Shown here: piece by piece, positions 6,850 to 14,302 of the stretch | How positions within the stretch are numbered: the stretch's first letter is position 1 | Layout of the letters: each line of letters starts with the position of its first letter | DNA from: Ardenticatenaceae bacterium | GTDB taxonomy: Bacteria > Chloroflexota > Anaerolineae > Promineifilales > Promineifilaceae | Assembly: GCA_020634415.1 (NCBI GenBank) | Contig: JACKBT010000067.1 | Location: 1 to 16,241, forward strand | Reading direction: 5' to 3' | Length of the DNA stretch: 16,241 bases | Notes under the pieces: model-generated | Told to the model about the DNA's origin: nothing | What the model saw: only the letters and a program-made list of their open reading frames with translations | Database searches by the model: none | Position numbers and translations under genes: made by a program

Positions 6850-8460
6850 TTACTTGGAATGGTGAGAATTAGCGGCTGGCAGGATGAAGTAGAAGGTGCT
6901 GCCCTGGCCGGGCTGGCTTTCGACCCCGACTTGCCCGCCTAGCTTTTCGGCGATGCGGCGGACGATGGACAGGCCCAGACCATGCCCTTCGATTTTGCCT
7001 AGCTGTTCCAGGCGTTCAAACGGCCGAAATAAACGCCCTTGCTCCTCAACCGTCATCCCGTGCCCGTTGTCTGTTACTTCAAAACGAATGAGCTGGTGGG
7101 GCAGATGCTGATAATTGAGACGGACAATTTGTGAAGCGCCGCCGTATTTGATGGCGTTGCTGATGTAGTTGACCCATATCTCCTCTATCCAGGAGGCATA
7201 CCCCAAGGCCATAGGCCAGGCATCTGGCTGGGTGATTTGGGGGCGATGTTCTTCCACGAGGTCGGCGAGGCGCTCGATGGCTTCGTGGACGGTACGGCCG
7301 ATATTGACGGGGACGACTTCTAGGTCTGCTTTGCGCACTTGGGAGAGCAGGAGCAGTTCGTCTATGATGTTGTTCATTTTACGGCCGTTATTATGAATAT
7401 GCGTTGCCTGTCTGTGTAAAAAGTCATCTAGGCCCACGCTGTCTAGGGCGAGCATTTCGGCAAAGCCAATGAGATTGCTCAGAGGGGCTTTCAAATCGTG
7501 GGCGACGGTGTGCGCGAAGGCATCTAGCTCTTCATTGTGGGCCTGTAGTTCTCGTGTGCGCTGCTGTTCGGCTTCGTACAGGCGCACATTTTCTAAGGCC
7601 AGAGCTACGTGGTTACTCATGGCCATCATTAGCTCTTTGTCTTGTTCGGTAAAATCTGGCTGTTTATAGCCGTTCATGGCGATGAGGGTGCCCATTGTCT
7701 GGCCCTGATAATGGACGGGAACAACGATGATGGAGCCAATGTTTAATTCGGCGCGGCGCTCGAAAATGGCGGAACTGACTCGTGGATCGGGTTCGTTTTT
7801 TAGGGCCAGGGCTGGCTGCTGATGGCGCAGCACCCAGCCGGGCAGGCCATCCATAATGGCCTGGAAGGTGTAACGGATAATGTTTTCGGCTCCGGGGCCG
7901 CCTTTGGCGAAGTGGATGACTTCTTTTTTGGCGATGTCTACGGTGTAAAGGATAACCCGGTCGGCGGGCAGCACTTCGGCGACGCTGTTGGTGACGATTT
8001 GGAGGAGGCGCGGCAGGTTTTGGTAGGCGATTTGGGATCTGGCGATTTGGTAGAGGGCGGCGGTGCGCTTGAGGGAGGCTCTTAGTTGGTTTTCTACGTC
8101 CAATCGTGGGGTGATGTCGCGGAAAACGCCGAGGGTGGTGAGGAAACGGCCGTCTTCCATGCAGGCATTGACGTTGCCGTCTACATGGATTTTTTGACCA
8201 GATTTGGTTACAAAGATGGTTTCTAATTGCTGGCAATGCTGCCCTGCTTGTACTGATTTGAAGAGGCGGCGGCAATGTTCTATGTGTTCAGGATGGACGA
8301 TTTGCTCAAAATGGAGTTGGTAGGCTTCTGTTTCGGTGTAACCCATAATTTGCAGCCAGCGTTGGTTTACGAACCGGAAACGGCCGTCTGGCCCCACGCC
8401 CTGAATCAAATCATTGGTGTGGTGAAAAAAATGGCGATAAATCGCTTCCTGAACCTGCAT
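6850..8460 (-). CDS. Soluble PAS-GAF sensor histidine kinase
   Basis: 536 aa. Domains in order: PAS (about 8-118, ending in the PAC-like LGVFRDITPRLD), GAF (about 130-295, with VALALENVRLYEAE at its exit helix), HisKA dimerisation (about 305-380) and HATPase_c (about 420-528). The phosphoacceptor is His321 in AFAHTVAHDLKAPL. The ATP-binding boxes are N (Asn435 in NYISNAIKYG), G1 (DNGHGM, 464-469), F (LFRPFERL) and G2 (GHGLGLSIV). No membrane segment or signal peptide is present, so it should sense a cytoplasmic or diffusible signal through PAS/GAF. No heme- or chromophore-binding residue can be assigned: it lacks an obvious bilin cysteine context. No response regulator gene is nearby, making it an orphan kinase. 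The ATG at 8460-8458 has only a weak AGG upstream. Confidence 0.92.
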   Translation of the reverse strand: MQVQEAIYRHFFHHTNDLIQGVGPDGRFRFVNQRWLQIMGYTETEAYQLHFEQIVHPEHIEHCRRLFKSVQAGQHCQQLETIFVTKSGQKIHVDGNVNACMEDGRFLTTLGVFRDITPRLDVENQLRASLKRTAALYQIARSQIAYQNLPRLLQIVTNSVAEVLPADRVILYTVDIAKKEVIHFAKGGPGAENIIRYTFQAIMDGLPGWVLRHQQPALALKNEPDPRVSSAIFERRAELNIGSIIVVPVHYQGQTMGTLIAMNGYKQPDFTEQDKELMMAMSNHVALALENVRLYEAEQQRTRELQAHNEELDAFAHTVAHDLKAPLSNLIGFAEMLALDSVGLDDFLHRQATHIHNNGRKMNNIIDELLLLSQVRKADLEVVPVNIGRTVHEAIERLADLVEEHRPQITQPDAWPMALGYASWIEEIWVNYISNAIKYGGASQIVRLNYQHLPHQLIRFEVTDNGHGMTVEEQGRLFRPFERLEQLGKIEGHGLGLSIVRRIAEKLGGQVGVESQPGQGSTFYFILPAANSHHSK

Positions 8461-8533
8461 GTTTGAAAAACCTGATAGGTGATGTTTATTAATTATATGA
8501 GGACACCTGCCAGGAGATTATAACCTATTTGGC

Positions 8534-9247
8534 CTATTCGCCATCAACTTGAGGCGATTTGGATTCGTGCCGAAATTTGGCCGACCACTGTTTGTAGAGA
8601 TGGGTAAAACTGTTACCGGCTTCGTCCACCCACCGACTGGGGGAAACTGCTTCTTCGGCGAGGTAGGTGGCTTCCCGTTGGGCTAAGGCGGTTTGTTCGG
8701 TTTCGGTTAACGGCCGTATGTCCATCTGTTCGTGGCGCGGAATGACCACAACCCGGACGACGGGGGTTTGATAATCTAGCTGAATGGTGATGCCTGGCGG
8801 CGGCACTTGAAAAACCGCGAATATCTGGCGCGGATACCAATCGGTTTCGACGATGCCGGTTAGGGCGGTGAGGCCAGCGGGGGCTTGGGGTGAGGGCAGC
8901 AGCAGGCTGACAAAGCCGGGCGGGGTTTGCAGGGTGTAGCCCAGGCCCAGCCCGAAATGGGACGCGGCGAATTGTTGGATGATGTTCGGCTGGTTGGTTT
9001 CTCGGGCCAGGGTGGGCAGGTTGGGGATGTGAATACGGCCGTTTTCACCCACCGTAATCGTTACCGCAGTCAAATAGCCATAAAACAGCGTCCAGCCTAC
9101 CGACTGCCCATCGAGCCAGGGTTTGCAATGAAACGGAACCGCCGCCGGGGGTGTGGCGGCGGCTTTGGTTTTGTCGTCATCGGTAATATGTGGTCGGGAA
9201 CGAACGGGATCGGGAAGGTAGGCAACCGATTTGGCAAATTTTAGCAT
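8534..9247 (-). CDS. Hypothetical protein, 237 aa
   Basis: I do not recognise this protein. It has no signal peptide or membrane helix. The N-terminal 45 residues are polar and Pro/Ala-rich. The folded part starts near PFHCKPWLDGQSVGWTLFYG (about 38-57). It continues with alternating strands (AVTITVGENGRIHIPNL, GLGYTLQTPPGFVSLLLPSP, GITIQLDYQTPVVRVVVIP) and ends in a charged helical tail (about 180-237). The lone Cys41 and the motif GWTLFYG recall DUF6065-like hypothetical proteins, but I am not certain. The ATG at 9247-9245 lacks a clear ribosome-binding site, and a strong hairpin lies only 12 bases upstream on the minus strand. The open frame, coding-like composition and lack of a better frame on the other strand support it being real. 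It could be co-transcribed with the triple-DsbA gene upstream. Confidence 0.7.
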   Translation of the reverse strand: MLKFAKSVAYLPDPVRSRPHITDDDKTKAAATPPAAVPFHCKPWLDGQSVGWTLFYGYLTAVTITVGENGRIHIPNLPTLARETNQPNIIQQFAASHFGLGLGYTLQTPPGFVSLLLPSPQAPAGLTALTGIVETDWYPRQIFAVFQVPPPGITIQLDYQTPVVRVVVIPRHEQMDIRPLTETEQTALAQREATYLAEEAVSPSRWVDEAGNSFTHLYKQWSAKFRHESKSPQVDGE

Positions 9248-9258
9248 GAGGGACGCGA

Positions 9259-9290
9259 GTAATGGGGTAATTGGGCAATTACCCCATTAC
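9259..9290. repeat. TAATGGGG-type hairpin between co-directional genes
   Basis: GTAATGGGGTAATT (9259-9272) pairs perfectly with AATTACCCCATTAC (9277-9290) around a 4-base loop. It is followed by further CCCCATTACCTAATTA, which runs into the stop codon of the upstream gene (complement of 9299-9301). It is related in sequence to the hairpin at 5406-5444 and to the outer arms of the element at 11446-11521. It could terminate or attenuate transcription from the thioredoxin-domain gene into the hypothetical gene. Confidence 0.75.
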
Positions 9291-9298
9291 CCCATTAC

Positions 9299-11374
9299 CT
9301 AATTACTATCTTGTTCGGCCAAAATGGTTATGGCTTCTTCAAAGGCAGATAAGGGCTGTGCGCCGGAGATGAGACGGCCGTTTAGGGCAAAAGTGGGTGT
9401 TCCCCGAATGCCCAGGCTGAGGCCATATTGCAAGTCGGCATCCACTGCGGCTTGGTGTTGATGAGAGTTGAGGCATTCACTGAAAACGGCCGTGTCCAGC
9501 CCCAACTGCTCGGCATAGCTGATGAAGAAATCGGCTGCATTATTTTGCCCGCTCCACTCACCTTGCTTCATAAACAGCATATCGTGCATGTCCATGTACG
9601 CTTCCTGGTCCCAGGCACACCGCGCCGCTTCTGCGGCAATAAAAGCTTGGGGATGGATTTGCGTCAGCGGTAAATCCTTAAACACATAATACACCATTCC
9701 CGTTTCCACATAATTTGCCATTAAGCCGGGCAAGGTTTGGGCAAAATGACGGGCACAGAAGGGGCATTGGAAGTCCGTAAATTCCACAATCGTCACGGGC
9801 GCATTGGGGTCGCCGATGCTGAAACTGCCGCTAATGTCCACATCAATAATGGTGGGCGGCTGCTGTTCCTGCTGCTGCTGTTGTTGTTCTTGGGGACGAT
9901 ATGCTTCAGCCAGCGTCCCTTCTTCGGCGCGGCTAATGGCAAACTCGAACAAATCGTAGGGTTGGGCACCATTGATGGGGAAGCCATCAATGAAGAAGAA
10001 GGGAGTGCCATTCACCCCAAACTCGGCGGCTTCATTCATATTGGCCTGCACCAAATCGTCGTAGCGGCGCTCGGTGACACATTGGTCAAAGACCTCGGTG
10101 TCTAGACCCAGTTCGGTGGCTAAATCTACAAACACAAGTTGGGCCGCCGCTTCACCCTGACCGCCCCATTCGCCCTGGGTGGCAAAAAGCAGGTCGTGCA
10201 TCTCGACATAGGCTTCTTGTTCACCGGCGCAGCGGGCGGCGTTGGCCGCAATACGGGCTTCGGGATGGAGGTTTTCCAGAGGCAGGTCTTTAAGCATGTA
10301 GAAAACTCGTCCGGTTTCAATCATCTGGCTCAGGAGTTGGGGCATGGTTTGGGCGACATGGCGCTGGCAGAAGGGGCATTGGTAATCGGTGAATTCGACA
10401 ATGCGCACGGGGGCATCTTCATCGCCTAAGGTCATGGCTACGGAGTCGTAGTCGAGGGGGACGGGGGTGGGCAAGGCGGCTGCTTGAGCGGCCGTTTCTT
10501 CCGCTTCGCTGACAATGGAGCCGCCACCTTGGATGATGGCGATGGCCTGGTTGAAAACATCTAGAGGTTGTGCGCCTACCAGTATCTGGTCGTTGAGGAA
10601 GAAACTGGGGGTGCTGCGGACACCCAGCGAACTGCCCAGGGATATGTCGGCTTCGATTTGCTGTGTATATTTGCTTTCCGTTAAGCAAGGTACAAAGGAG
10701 TCGGCGTTTAGGCCAATGGTTGCGCCGTAGTCAGCGAAGACTTCGTTGGCGTTGGCATTAGACCATTCGGAGGCATCGGCGAAGAGCAGGTCGTGCATTT
10801 GCCAATAGGCTTCTACGCCTTGTTCACCGGCGCAGCGGGCGGCATTGGCGGCGGCCATTGCTTGGGGGTGTATGGAGGTGAGGGGGAAGTCGTAGTAGAT
10901 CATGAGGACTTCGCCGTTTTTGATCTGATTTTCCAATAAGGGGGGAAGGGTTTGGTTGGCGAAGCGGGAGCAGTAGGGGCATTGGAAGTCGGAGAACTCT
11001 TCCATGACGATGGGGGCATCCAGGTGGCCGCGATAGGGATGCCCATCTTCGGTGAAGCCGATGGGAATGCCGTAGTCGTCTAGGAGGCTGGTTTCGGTGG
11101 TGGCGGGCTTGGTGGTTGGTTCGGGGGCAGTGGTGGGAGATTCGGTGTTGGTGGTAACGGCCGTTTCCTCGACACTCTCTCCTTCCGTTGCTATCGGAGC
11201 CACATCCATCACCTCGTCACTGGTGGCATTGGTGGCAAAAATATCTTCTATTGTGCTGGGCGCATCGGCATTGGCGGCCGATGGCTCACTAGCCGAGTTA
11301 CCCACTGGGCCGCACGCGGCAGCCAAGAGCAGCATGAAGAAGGTGCTAATTAGTAAGATTCGTTGTTGTTTCAT
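9299..11374 (-). CDS. Lipoprotein with three tandem DsbA-like thioredoxin domains
   Basis: 691 aa. The signal peptide ends in LLLAAAC with Cys21 as the likely lipidation site, and a Ser/Thr/Ala/Glu-rich tether follows (25-100). Three homologous DsbA/thioredoxin_4 domains come next. Active-site CxxC motifs are at 132-135 (CPYC), 333-336 (CPFC) and 537-540 (CPFC), about 200 residues apart. Each is followed by a cis-proline loop (STP 254-256, GTP 456-458, GTP 658-660) and by a second conserved cysteine pair (181/230, 382/432, 586/634). Each domain has the AARCA and MHDLLF/MHDMLF motifs of the family. The linker between domains 2 and 3 is Gln-rich (residues 495-505). DsbA-like proteins catalyse disulfide formation in exported proteins; here all three sites look intact. 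Family members normally carry one such domain. No DsbB or VKOR partner is in the window. Confidence 0.93.
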   Translation of the reverse strand: MKQQRILLISTFFMLLLAAACGPVGNSASEPSAANADAPSTIEDIFATNATSDEVMDVAPIATEGESVEETAVTTNTESPTTAPEPTTKPATTETSLLDDYGIPIGFTEDGHPYRGHLDAPIVMEEFSDFQCPYCSRFANQTLPPLLENQIKNGEVLMIYYDFPLTSIHPQAMAAANAARCAGEQGVEAYWQMHDLLFADASEWSNANANEVFADYGATIGLNADSFVPCLTESKYTQQIEADISLGSSLGVRSTPSFFLNDQILVGAQPLDVFNQAIAIIQGGGSIVSEAEETAAQAAALPTPVPLDYDSVAMTLGDEDAPVRIVEFTDYQCPFCQRHVAQTMPQLLSQMIETGRVFYMLKDLPLENLHPEARIAANAARCAGEQEAYVEMHDLLFATQGEWGGQGEAAAQLVFVDLATELGLDTEVFDQCVTERRYDDLVQANMNEAAEFGVNGTPFFFIDGFPINGAQPYDLFEFAISRAEEGTLAEAYRPQEQQQQQQEQQPPTIIDVDISGSFSIGDPNAPVTIVEFTDFQCPFCARHFAQTLPGLMANYVETGMVYYVFKDLPLTQIHPQAFIAAEAARCAWDQEAYMDMHDMLFMKQGEWSGQNNAADFFISYAEQLGLDTAVFSECLNSHQHQAAVDADLQYGLSLGIRGTPTFALNGRLISGAQPLSAFEEAITILAEQDSN

Positions 11375-11445
11375 TAACCTGACTCCAGATGTAATTTTGT
11401 TGCCTAATTGTAACTACTAAAACCCTATTGCAGTTTAAGTAATAA

Positions 11446-11521
11446 ATCGGGTAATGGGTATGGGACGATTTTGTAAATCGTCCGAGCGATTTACAAAATC
11501 GCTCTACATTTATTACCCGAT
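11446..11521. repeat. Composite palindromic element, copy 2
   Basis: The core hairpin has perfect 15-bp arms, CGATTTTGTAAATCG (11466-11480) and its complement (11487-11501), with loop TCCGAG identical to copy 1. Outside it lies a different inverted repeat, ATCGGGTAAT (11446-11455) with ATTACCCGAT (11512-11521), which resembles the TAATGGGG hairpin family. It lies upstream of two divergent genes, the triple-DsbA lipoprotein and the lactate permease. Confidence 0.85.
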
Positions 11522-11530
11522 CAATTCGTT

Positions 11531-11596
11531 AAAGACCCAAAGGGTTTGGTGAACGAGAGATTGCTAATTCCAGCAAATAAAACCCTTTGGGTCTTT
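11531..11596. repeat. 17-bp perfect inverted repeat upstream of permease gene
   Basis: AAAGACCCAAAGGGTTT (11531-11547) and AAACCCTTTGGGTCTTT (11580-11596) are perfect reverse complements separated by 32 bases. Each arm is itself nearly palindromic (ACCC-AAA-GGGT), so alternative small hairpins can form. It lies in a 410-bp gene-free stretch between divergent genes. It could be a regulatory leader structure or a MITE-like repeat. It does not fold like a tRNA or show a recognised riboswitch core. Confidence 0.85.
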
Positions 11597-11693
11597 CGGT
11601 CACGGTTGTAGCTATTTCTAATTATGGCATAAAGGGTGATAAATCAGAAATGGTTGGCAACAGTTATCATCTGCTGTTTAGTGAAGGAGACGA

Positions 11694-11726
11694 GAGATGG
11701 GAGATTGGGGATTGGAGATTGGAGAT
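11694..11726. repeat. Degenerate GGAGATTG short tandem repeat
   Basis: About four imperfect 7-8-bp units (GAGATGG, GAGATTGG, GGATTGG, AGATTGG) run in a row 59 bases upstream of the permease ATG. A related sequence on the other strand occurs at about 13594-13610, next to the guanylate kinase stop. No coding role is evident, although the permease reading frame is open through it. Confidence 0.6.
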
Positions 11727-11784
11727 ATGCTGTCTTCATGTCAATTATTGCCGCTGCTGTCTGGTTTTATTACACTTCCAGGCT

Positions 11785-13335
11785 ATGTCTTTACCACCAT
11801 TTACACTCTGGAATATTCTTTTGGCCGCTGCGCCAATTTTGGTTGTTTTGTATTTGATGATCGGCCGTAATTGGGGCGGGAGTAAGGCGGGGCCGGCCGG
11901 ATGGGCGGTCTCGGTGCTGGTGGCGGTGCTGTTTTTTGGGGCTGGTGGCGATTTGCTGCTGGTGGCTTGGGGGAAGGCGGTGCTGTTGGCCTGGTTTGTG
12001 TTGTACATTATTTGGATGGCTTTGCTGCTTTACCATACGGTTAATGAGGCGGGGGCGATTACCTTGATTGGTGAGGAGCTGCCGGGGCTGGCGCAGGATA
12101 GGCCGGCGCAGGCGTTGTTGATTGCCTGGCTGTTTGGCTCGTTTTTGCAGGGGGCGACGGGGTTTGGTGTGCCAGCGGCGGTGGTGGCGCCATTGCTGTT
12201 GGGGATGGGGTTTGGGGCGGATACGGCCGTTACCATTGCGCTCCTGGGTCATTCCTGGGCCGTTACCTTTGGCTCGTTGGGTTCTTCGTTTGTGTCGCTG
12301 ATGGCGGCGACTGGTTTGCCGGGGGAGGTGTTGGCGGGGCCAACGGCCGTTATCCTGGCAATTTGCTGTTTGGGCTGTGGGGCGGGCGTGTTGTGGCTGG
12401 TGGGGGGGAAAACGGCCGTGCAGCAGCGCGGCCTCTTCATGATAGTTCTCACCGTCGTCATGGGCGGCGTACAGTGGGGCATTGCCCAGTTGGGGCTGTA
12501 TACCCTGGCTTCTTTTGGGGCGGGCTTTGTGGGGTTAATGGCCGCCATTGTTTATTTCTTGCGTTCGGGGCGCGGTGAGCAGCGCTTTGATGCCCGTCGT
12601 TTGCTGCAAGCCTTTATGCCCTACTTACTGCTAATTGTGATTATCGTTTTGGGTGAGTTGGTGCTGGATGATGTGCTAGGGGTGGTGCAGATTAATCCTG
12701 TTTTTCCCGAAGTGGTAACGCGCTTTGGCTGGCTGACGGTGGCAGGCACGGGCCGTTCTATTAACTTGTTTGGTCATGCCGGTGCGCTGCTGCTTTACAC
12801 CAGTCTGGTCACTTTAGGCTGGTATTTGTGGCAGAGCAAACGCTCCTCTGCAAGCCTGCTCCCGCGCAACTGTGACAAGTATAACGGCCGTCTCATCTTC
12901 CAAAAAACCCTCAAAGGCAGCGTCAAGCCCACCATTGGCATCTATGCGCTGGTGGCGATGGCCTTAACTATGCAGCACGCGGGCATGACACAAATGCTGG
13001 CTGAAGCTCTTAGCAATACGGGGGCCATCTTCCCCTTCCTTAGCCCTTTCATTGGTGCCTTGGGGTCGTTTATGACGGGCAGCAATACTAACAGTAATGT
13101 GGTTTTTGGGCAGTTGCAGCAGCAGACGGCGATGGCTTTGCAGTTGGTTGTGCCCATTATTTTGGCGGCGCAAACGGCCGGTGGTGCCATGGGCGGCACC
13201 TTTGCGCCAGCGAAAGTGATTGTAGGCTGCAGCACTGTGCCGGGGGCAGATGACGGCCGTGTGCTGAAATCGGCCACCCTTTACAGCCTCATCATTTTGG
13301 TTTTTGTGGGGGTGATTGTCTGGTTCGCAGCTTGA
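11785..13335 (+). CDS. LctP-family L-lactate permease
   Basis: 516 aa from the chosen ATG, near the usual length of about 530-560 aa. The protein is almost entirely hydrophobic, with roughly 12-14 membrane helices. Family signatures are WLFGSFLQGATGFGVPAAV (115-133), LGSFMTGSNTNSNVVFGQLQ and QTAGGAMGGTFAPAKVIVGC (463-482). LctP proteins import lactate or glycolate with protons across the cytoplasmic membrane. The frame stays open upstream to a TTG at 11587, but that would add 66 polar residues encoded by repeat DNA (GDERWEIGDWRLE), so ATG 11785, whose product starts MSLPPFTLWNILLAA, is preferred. No strong ribosome-binding site is seen before it. No lactate dehydrogenase (lldEFG, dld) or lactate-utilisation regulator is next to it, so the substrate is not supported by context. 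Confidence 0.9.
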   Translation: MSLPPFTLWNILLAAAPILVVLYLMIGRNWGGSKAGPAGWAVSVLVAVLFFGAGGDLLLVAWGKAVLLAWFVLYIIWMALLLYHTVNEAGAITLIGEELPGLAQDRPAQALLIAWLFGSFLQGATGFGVPAAVVAPLLLGMGFGADTAVTIALLGHSWAVTFGSLGSSFVSLMAATGLPGEVLAGPTAVILAICCLGCGAGVLWLVGGKTAVQQRGLFMIVLTVVMGGVQWGIAQLGLYTLASFGAGFVGLMAAIVYFLRSGRGEQRFDARRLLQAFMPYLLLIVIIVLGELVLDDVLGVVQINPVFPEVVTRFGWLTVAGTGRSINLFGHAGALLLYTSLVTLGWYLWQSKRSSASLLPRNCDKYNGRLIFQKTLKGSVKPTIGIYALVAMALTMQHAGMTQMLAEALSNTGAIFPFLSPFIGALGSFMTGSNTNSNVVFGQLQQQTAMALQLVVPIILAAQTAGGAMGGTFAPAKVIVGCSTVPGADDGRVLKSATLYSLIILVFVGVIVWFAA

Positions 13336-13409
13336 GTGTGAGGAGTGGCGATTTGGTTAGTGTGTTGAAGTTTTGCCAGCTTGGGAAGACTACAGCGGAT
13401 ATGGAAATA

Positions 13410-13541
13410 AGCGGATAAAAACGGCATGGTATTCTAGTTTGCTTTACAAAGTGTCGAACGATTTTGCAAATCGTTCTCTGGCGATTTGCAAAATCGCCCT
13501 ACAAAGTCGAACCATGCCTAAAAACAGAGACATAATCCGCT
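13410..13541. repeat. Composite palindromic element, copy 3, between convergent genes
   Basis: The core arms CGATTTTGCAAATCG (13459-13473) and CGATTTGCAAAATCG (13482-13496) form a perfect 15-bp stem with loop TTCTCTGG. Around it are two further inverted repeats: GGCATGGT/ACCATGCC (13423-13430 and 13511-13518) and AGCGGAT/ATCCGCT (13410-13416 and 13535-13541). The core is also flanked by a near-direct repeat, TACAAAGT..CGAAC (13445-13459 and 13500-13512). It lies in the 285-bp space between the converging permease and guanylate kinase genes and may serve as a transcription end. Confidence 0.8.
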
Positions 13542-13620
13542 AATTTCCTCATCCATTGTAGTTATGGCGAAATCTGATGACACTAACGAGACTGGAAATT
13601 AACCAATCTCCAAACTCTTC

Positions 13621-14244
13621 TTAGAGAATAACAGGTTTCTGTTTGACTTGGCAGTGGGCGGCATCAATGATGGCTAGGATGTGAGCCACAGCGAGGGATT
13701 GCTCGCCATCGGCGTTCAGCACCACATAATCAAACTCCTCCATCCGTTTCATCTCCTGGCGGGCCATCGTGATGCGCAGTTGCAGCCCTTCGGTGGTTTC
13801 CGATTTGCGTTCCACCAGCCGTTTAACGAGGTCTTCTTCGGATTTGGGGGTGAGGAAGACGAAGGTGGCGTTGGGGATGAGTTTACGGATGGTGGCCGCG
13901 CCTTGTACGTCTACGCGCATGACGACATCTTTGCCGCTTTTGAGGGCATCTCGGATTTGTTGTTTGGGTACGCCTTTGTAGTCGTTGTAGACGATGGCCC
14001 ATTCGAGCATTTCGTCGGCTTCGATCATGCGGGCGAATTCGTCGCTGGAAACGAAGATGTAGTCGCGGCCATCTATTTCACCTTCGCGGGGGGGGCGGGT
14101 GGTGGCGGTGACAACGAAGTGGAATGAATCTGGACGTAGGGCGATTAATTCGCGGGCGATGGTGTCTTTGCCGACACCGGAGGGGCCGGAGATGACAACA
14201 AGTTGGGGATGATACGGCCGTTTGTAACTGTTTAAGCTGCTCAA
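13621..14244 (-). CDS. gmk: Guanylate kinase
   Basis: 207 aa, the normal length. The enzyme phosphorylates GMP to GDP with ATP and is essential for guanine nucleotide supply. Motifs: P-loop GPSGVGKDT (20-28), TATTRPPREGEIDGRDY (GMP-binding TTR..R and GxDY region), AIVYNDYKGVPKQQI and VMRVDVQGAATIR. The lid region follows with TPKSEEDLVKRLVERKSE. The start is a TTG (14244-14242) supported by AGGTG five bases upstream (complement of 14250-14254). No ATG or GTG lies between it and the P-loop. An Asp replaces the more common Gly/Ser in the P-loop (GVGKDT). It diverges from the zinc-ribbon gene. In many bacteria gmk is followed by rpoZ or coaBC; neither is present here. Confidence 0.95.
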   Translation of the reverse strand: MSSLNSYKRPYHPQLVVISGPSGVGKDTIARELIALRPDSFHFVVTATTRPPREGEIDGRDYIFVSSDEFARMIEADEMLEWAIVYNDYKGVPKQQIRDALKSGKDVVMRVDVQGAATIRKLIPNATFVFLTPKSEEDLVKRLVERKSETTEGLQLRITMARQEMKRMEEFDYVVLNADGEQSLAVAHILAIIDAAHCQVKQKPVIL

Positions 14245-14249
14245 GCTTG

Positions 14250-14274
14250 CACCTGCCTTTGTGAAAAGTATAAT
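14250..14274. promoter_or_regulatory. Short divergent promoter region for gmk and the zinc-ribbon gene
   Basis: The 58-bp gap between the divergent genes must hold both start regions. TATAAT (14269-14274) is a consensus -10 reading rightwards, 29 bases before the ATG at 14303. Its -35 (TTGCAC, 14247-14252) is poor. The overlapping TATACT on the minus strand (complement of 14267-14272) could serve gmk. CACCT at 14250-14254 is the gmk ribosome-binding site on the minus strand. Confidence 0.45.
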
Positions 14275-14302
14275 GATAAATCATACATGAGAGAGGAGCA
14301 CC

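Noticed and set aside
7664..8275. 203-aa open frame on the minus strand, overlapping the histidine kinase
   Set aside because: The low-complexity Arg/Pro/His composition is a shadow of the PAS-GAF coding region in another frame.
9861..9897. CTG/CTT triplet run as a contingency microsatellite
   Set aside because: It encodes the Gln-rich linker between domains 2 and 3 of the triple-DsbA protein. The triplet units are mixed (CTG, TTG, TTC) and keep the frame, so phase variation is unlikely.
11531..11596. tRNA or T-box leader, because the arms resemble acceptor-like stems
   Set aside because: There is no cloverleaf, anticodon loop, T-loop sequence or T-box consensus between the arms.
11587..11784. 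N-terminal extension of the permease from a TTG at 11587
   Set aside because: It would start inside a perfect inverted repeat and encode 66 polar residues, partly from a GGAGATTG simple repeat. The family normally starts close to the first membrane helix, as it does from ATG 11785.
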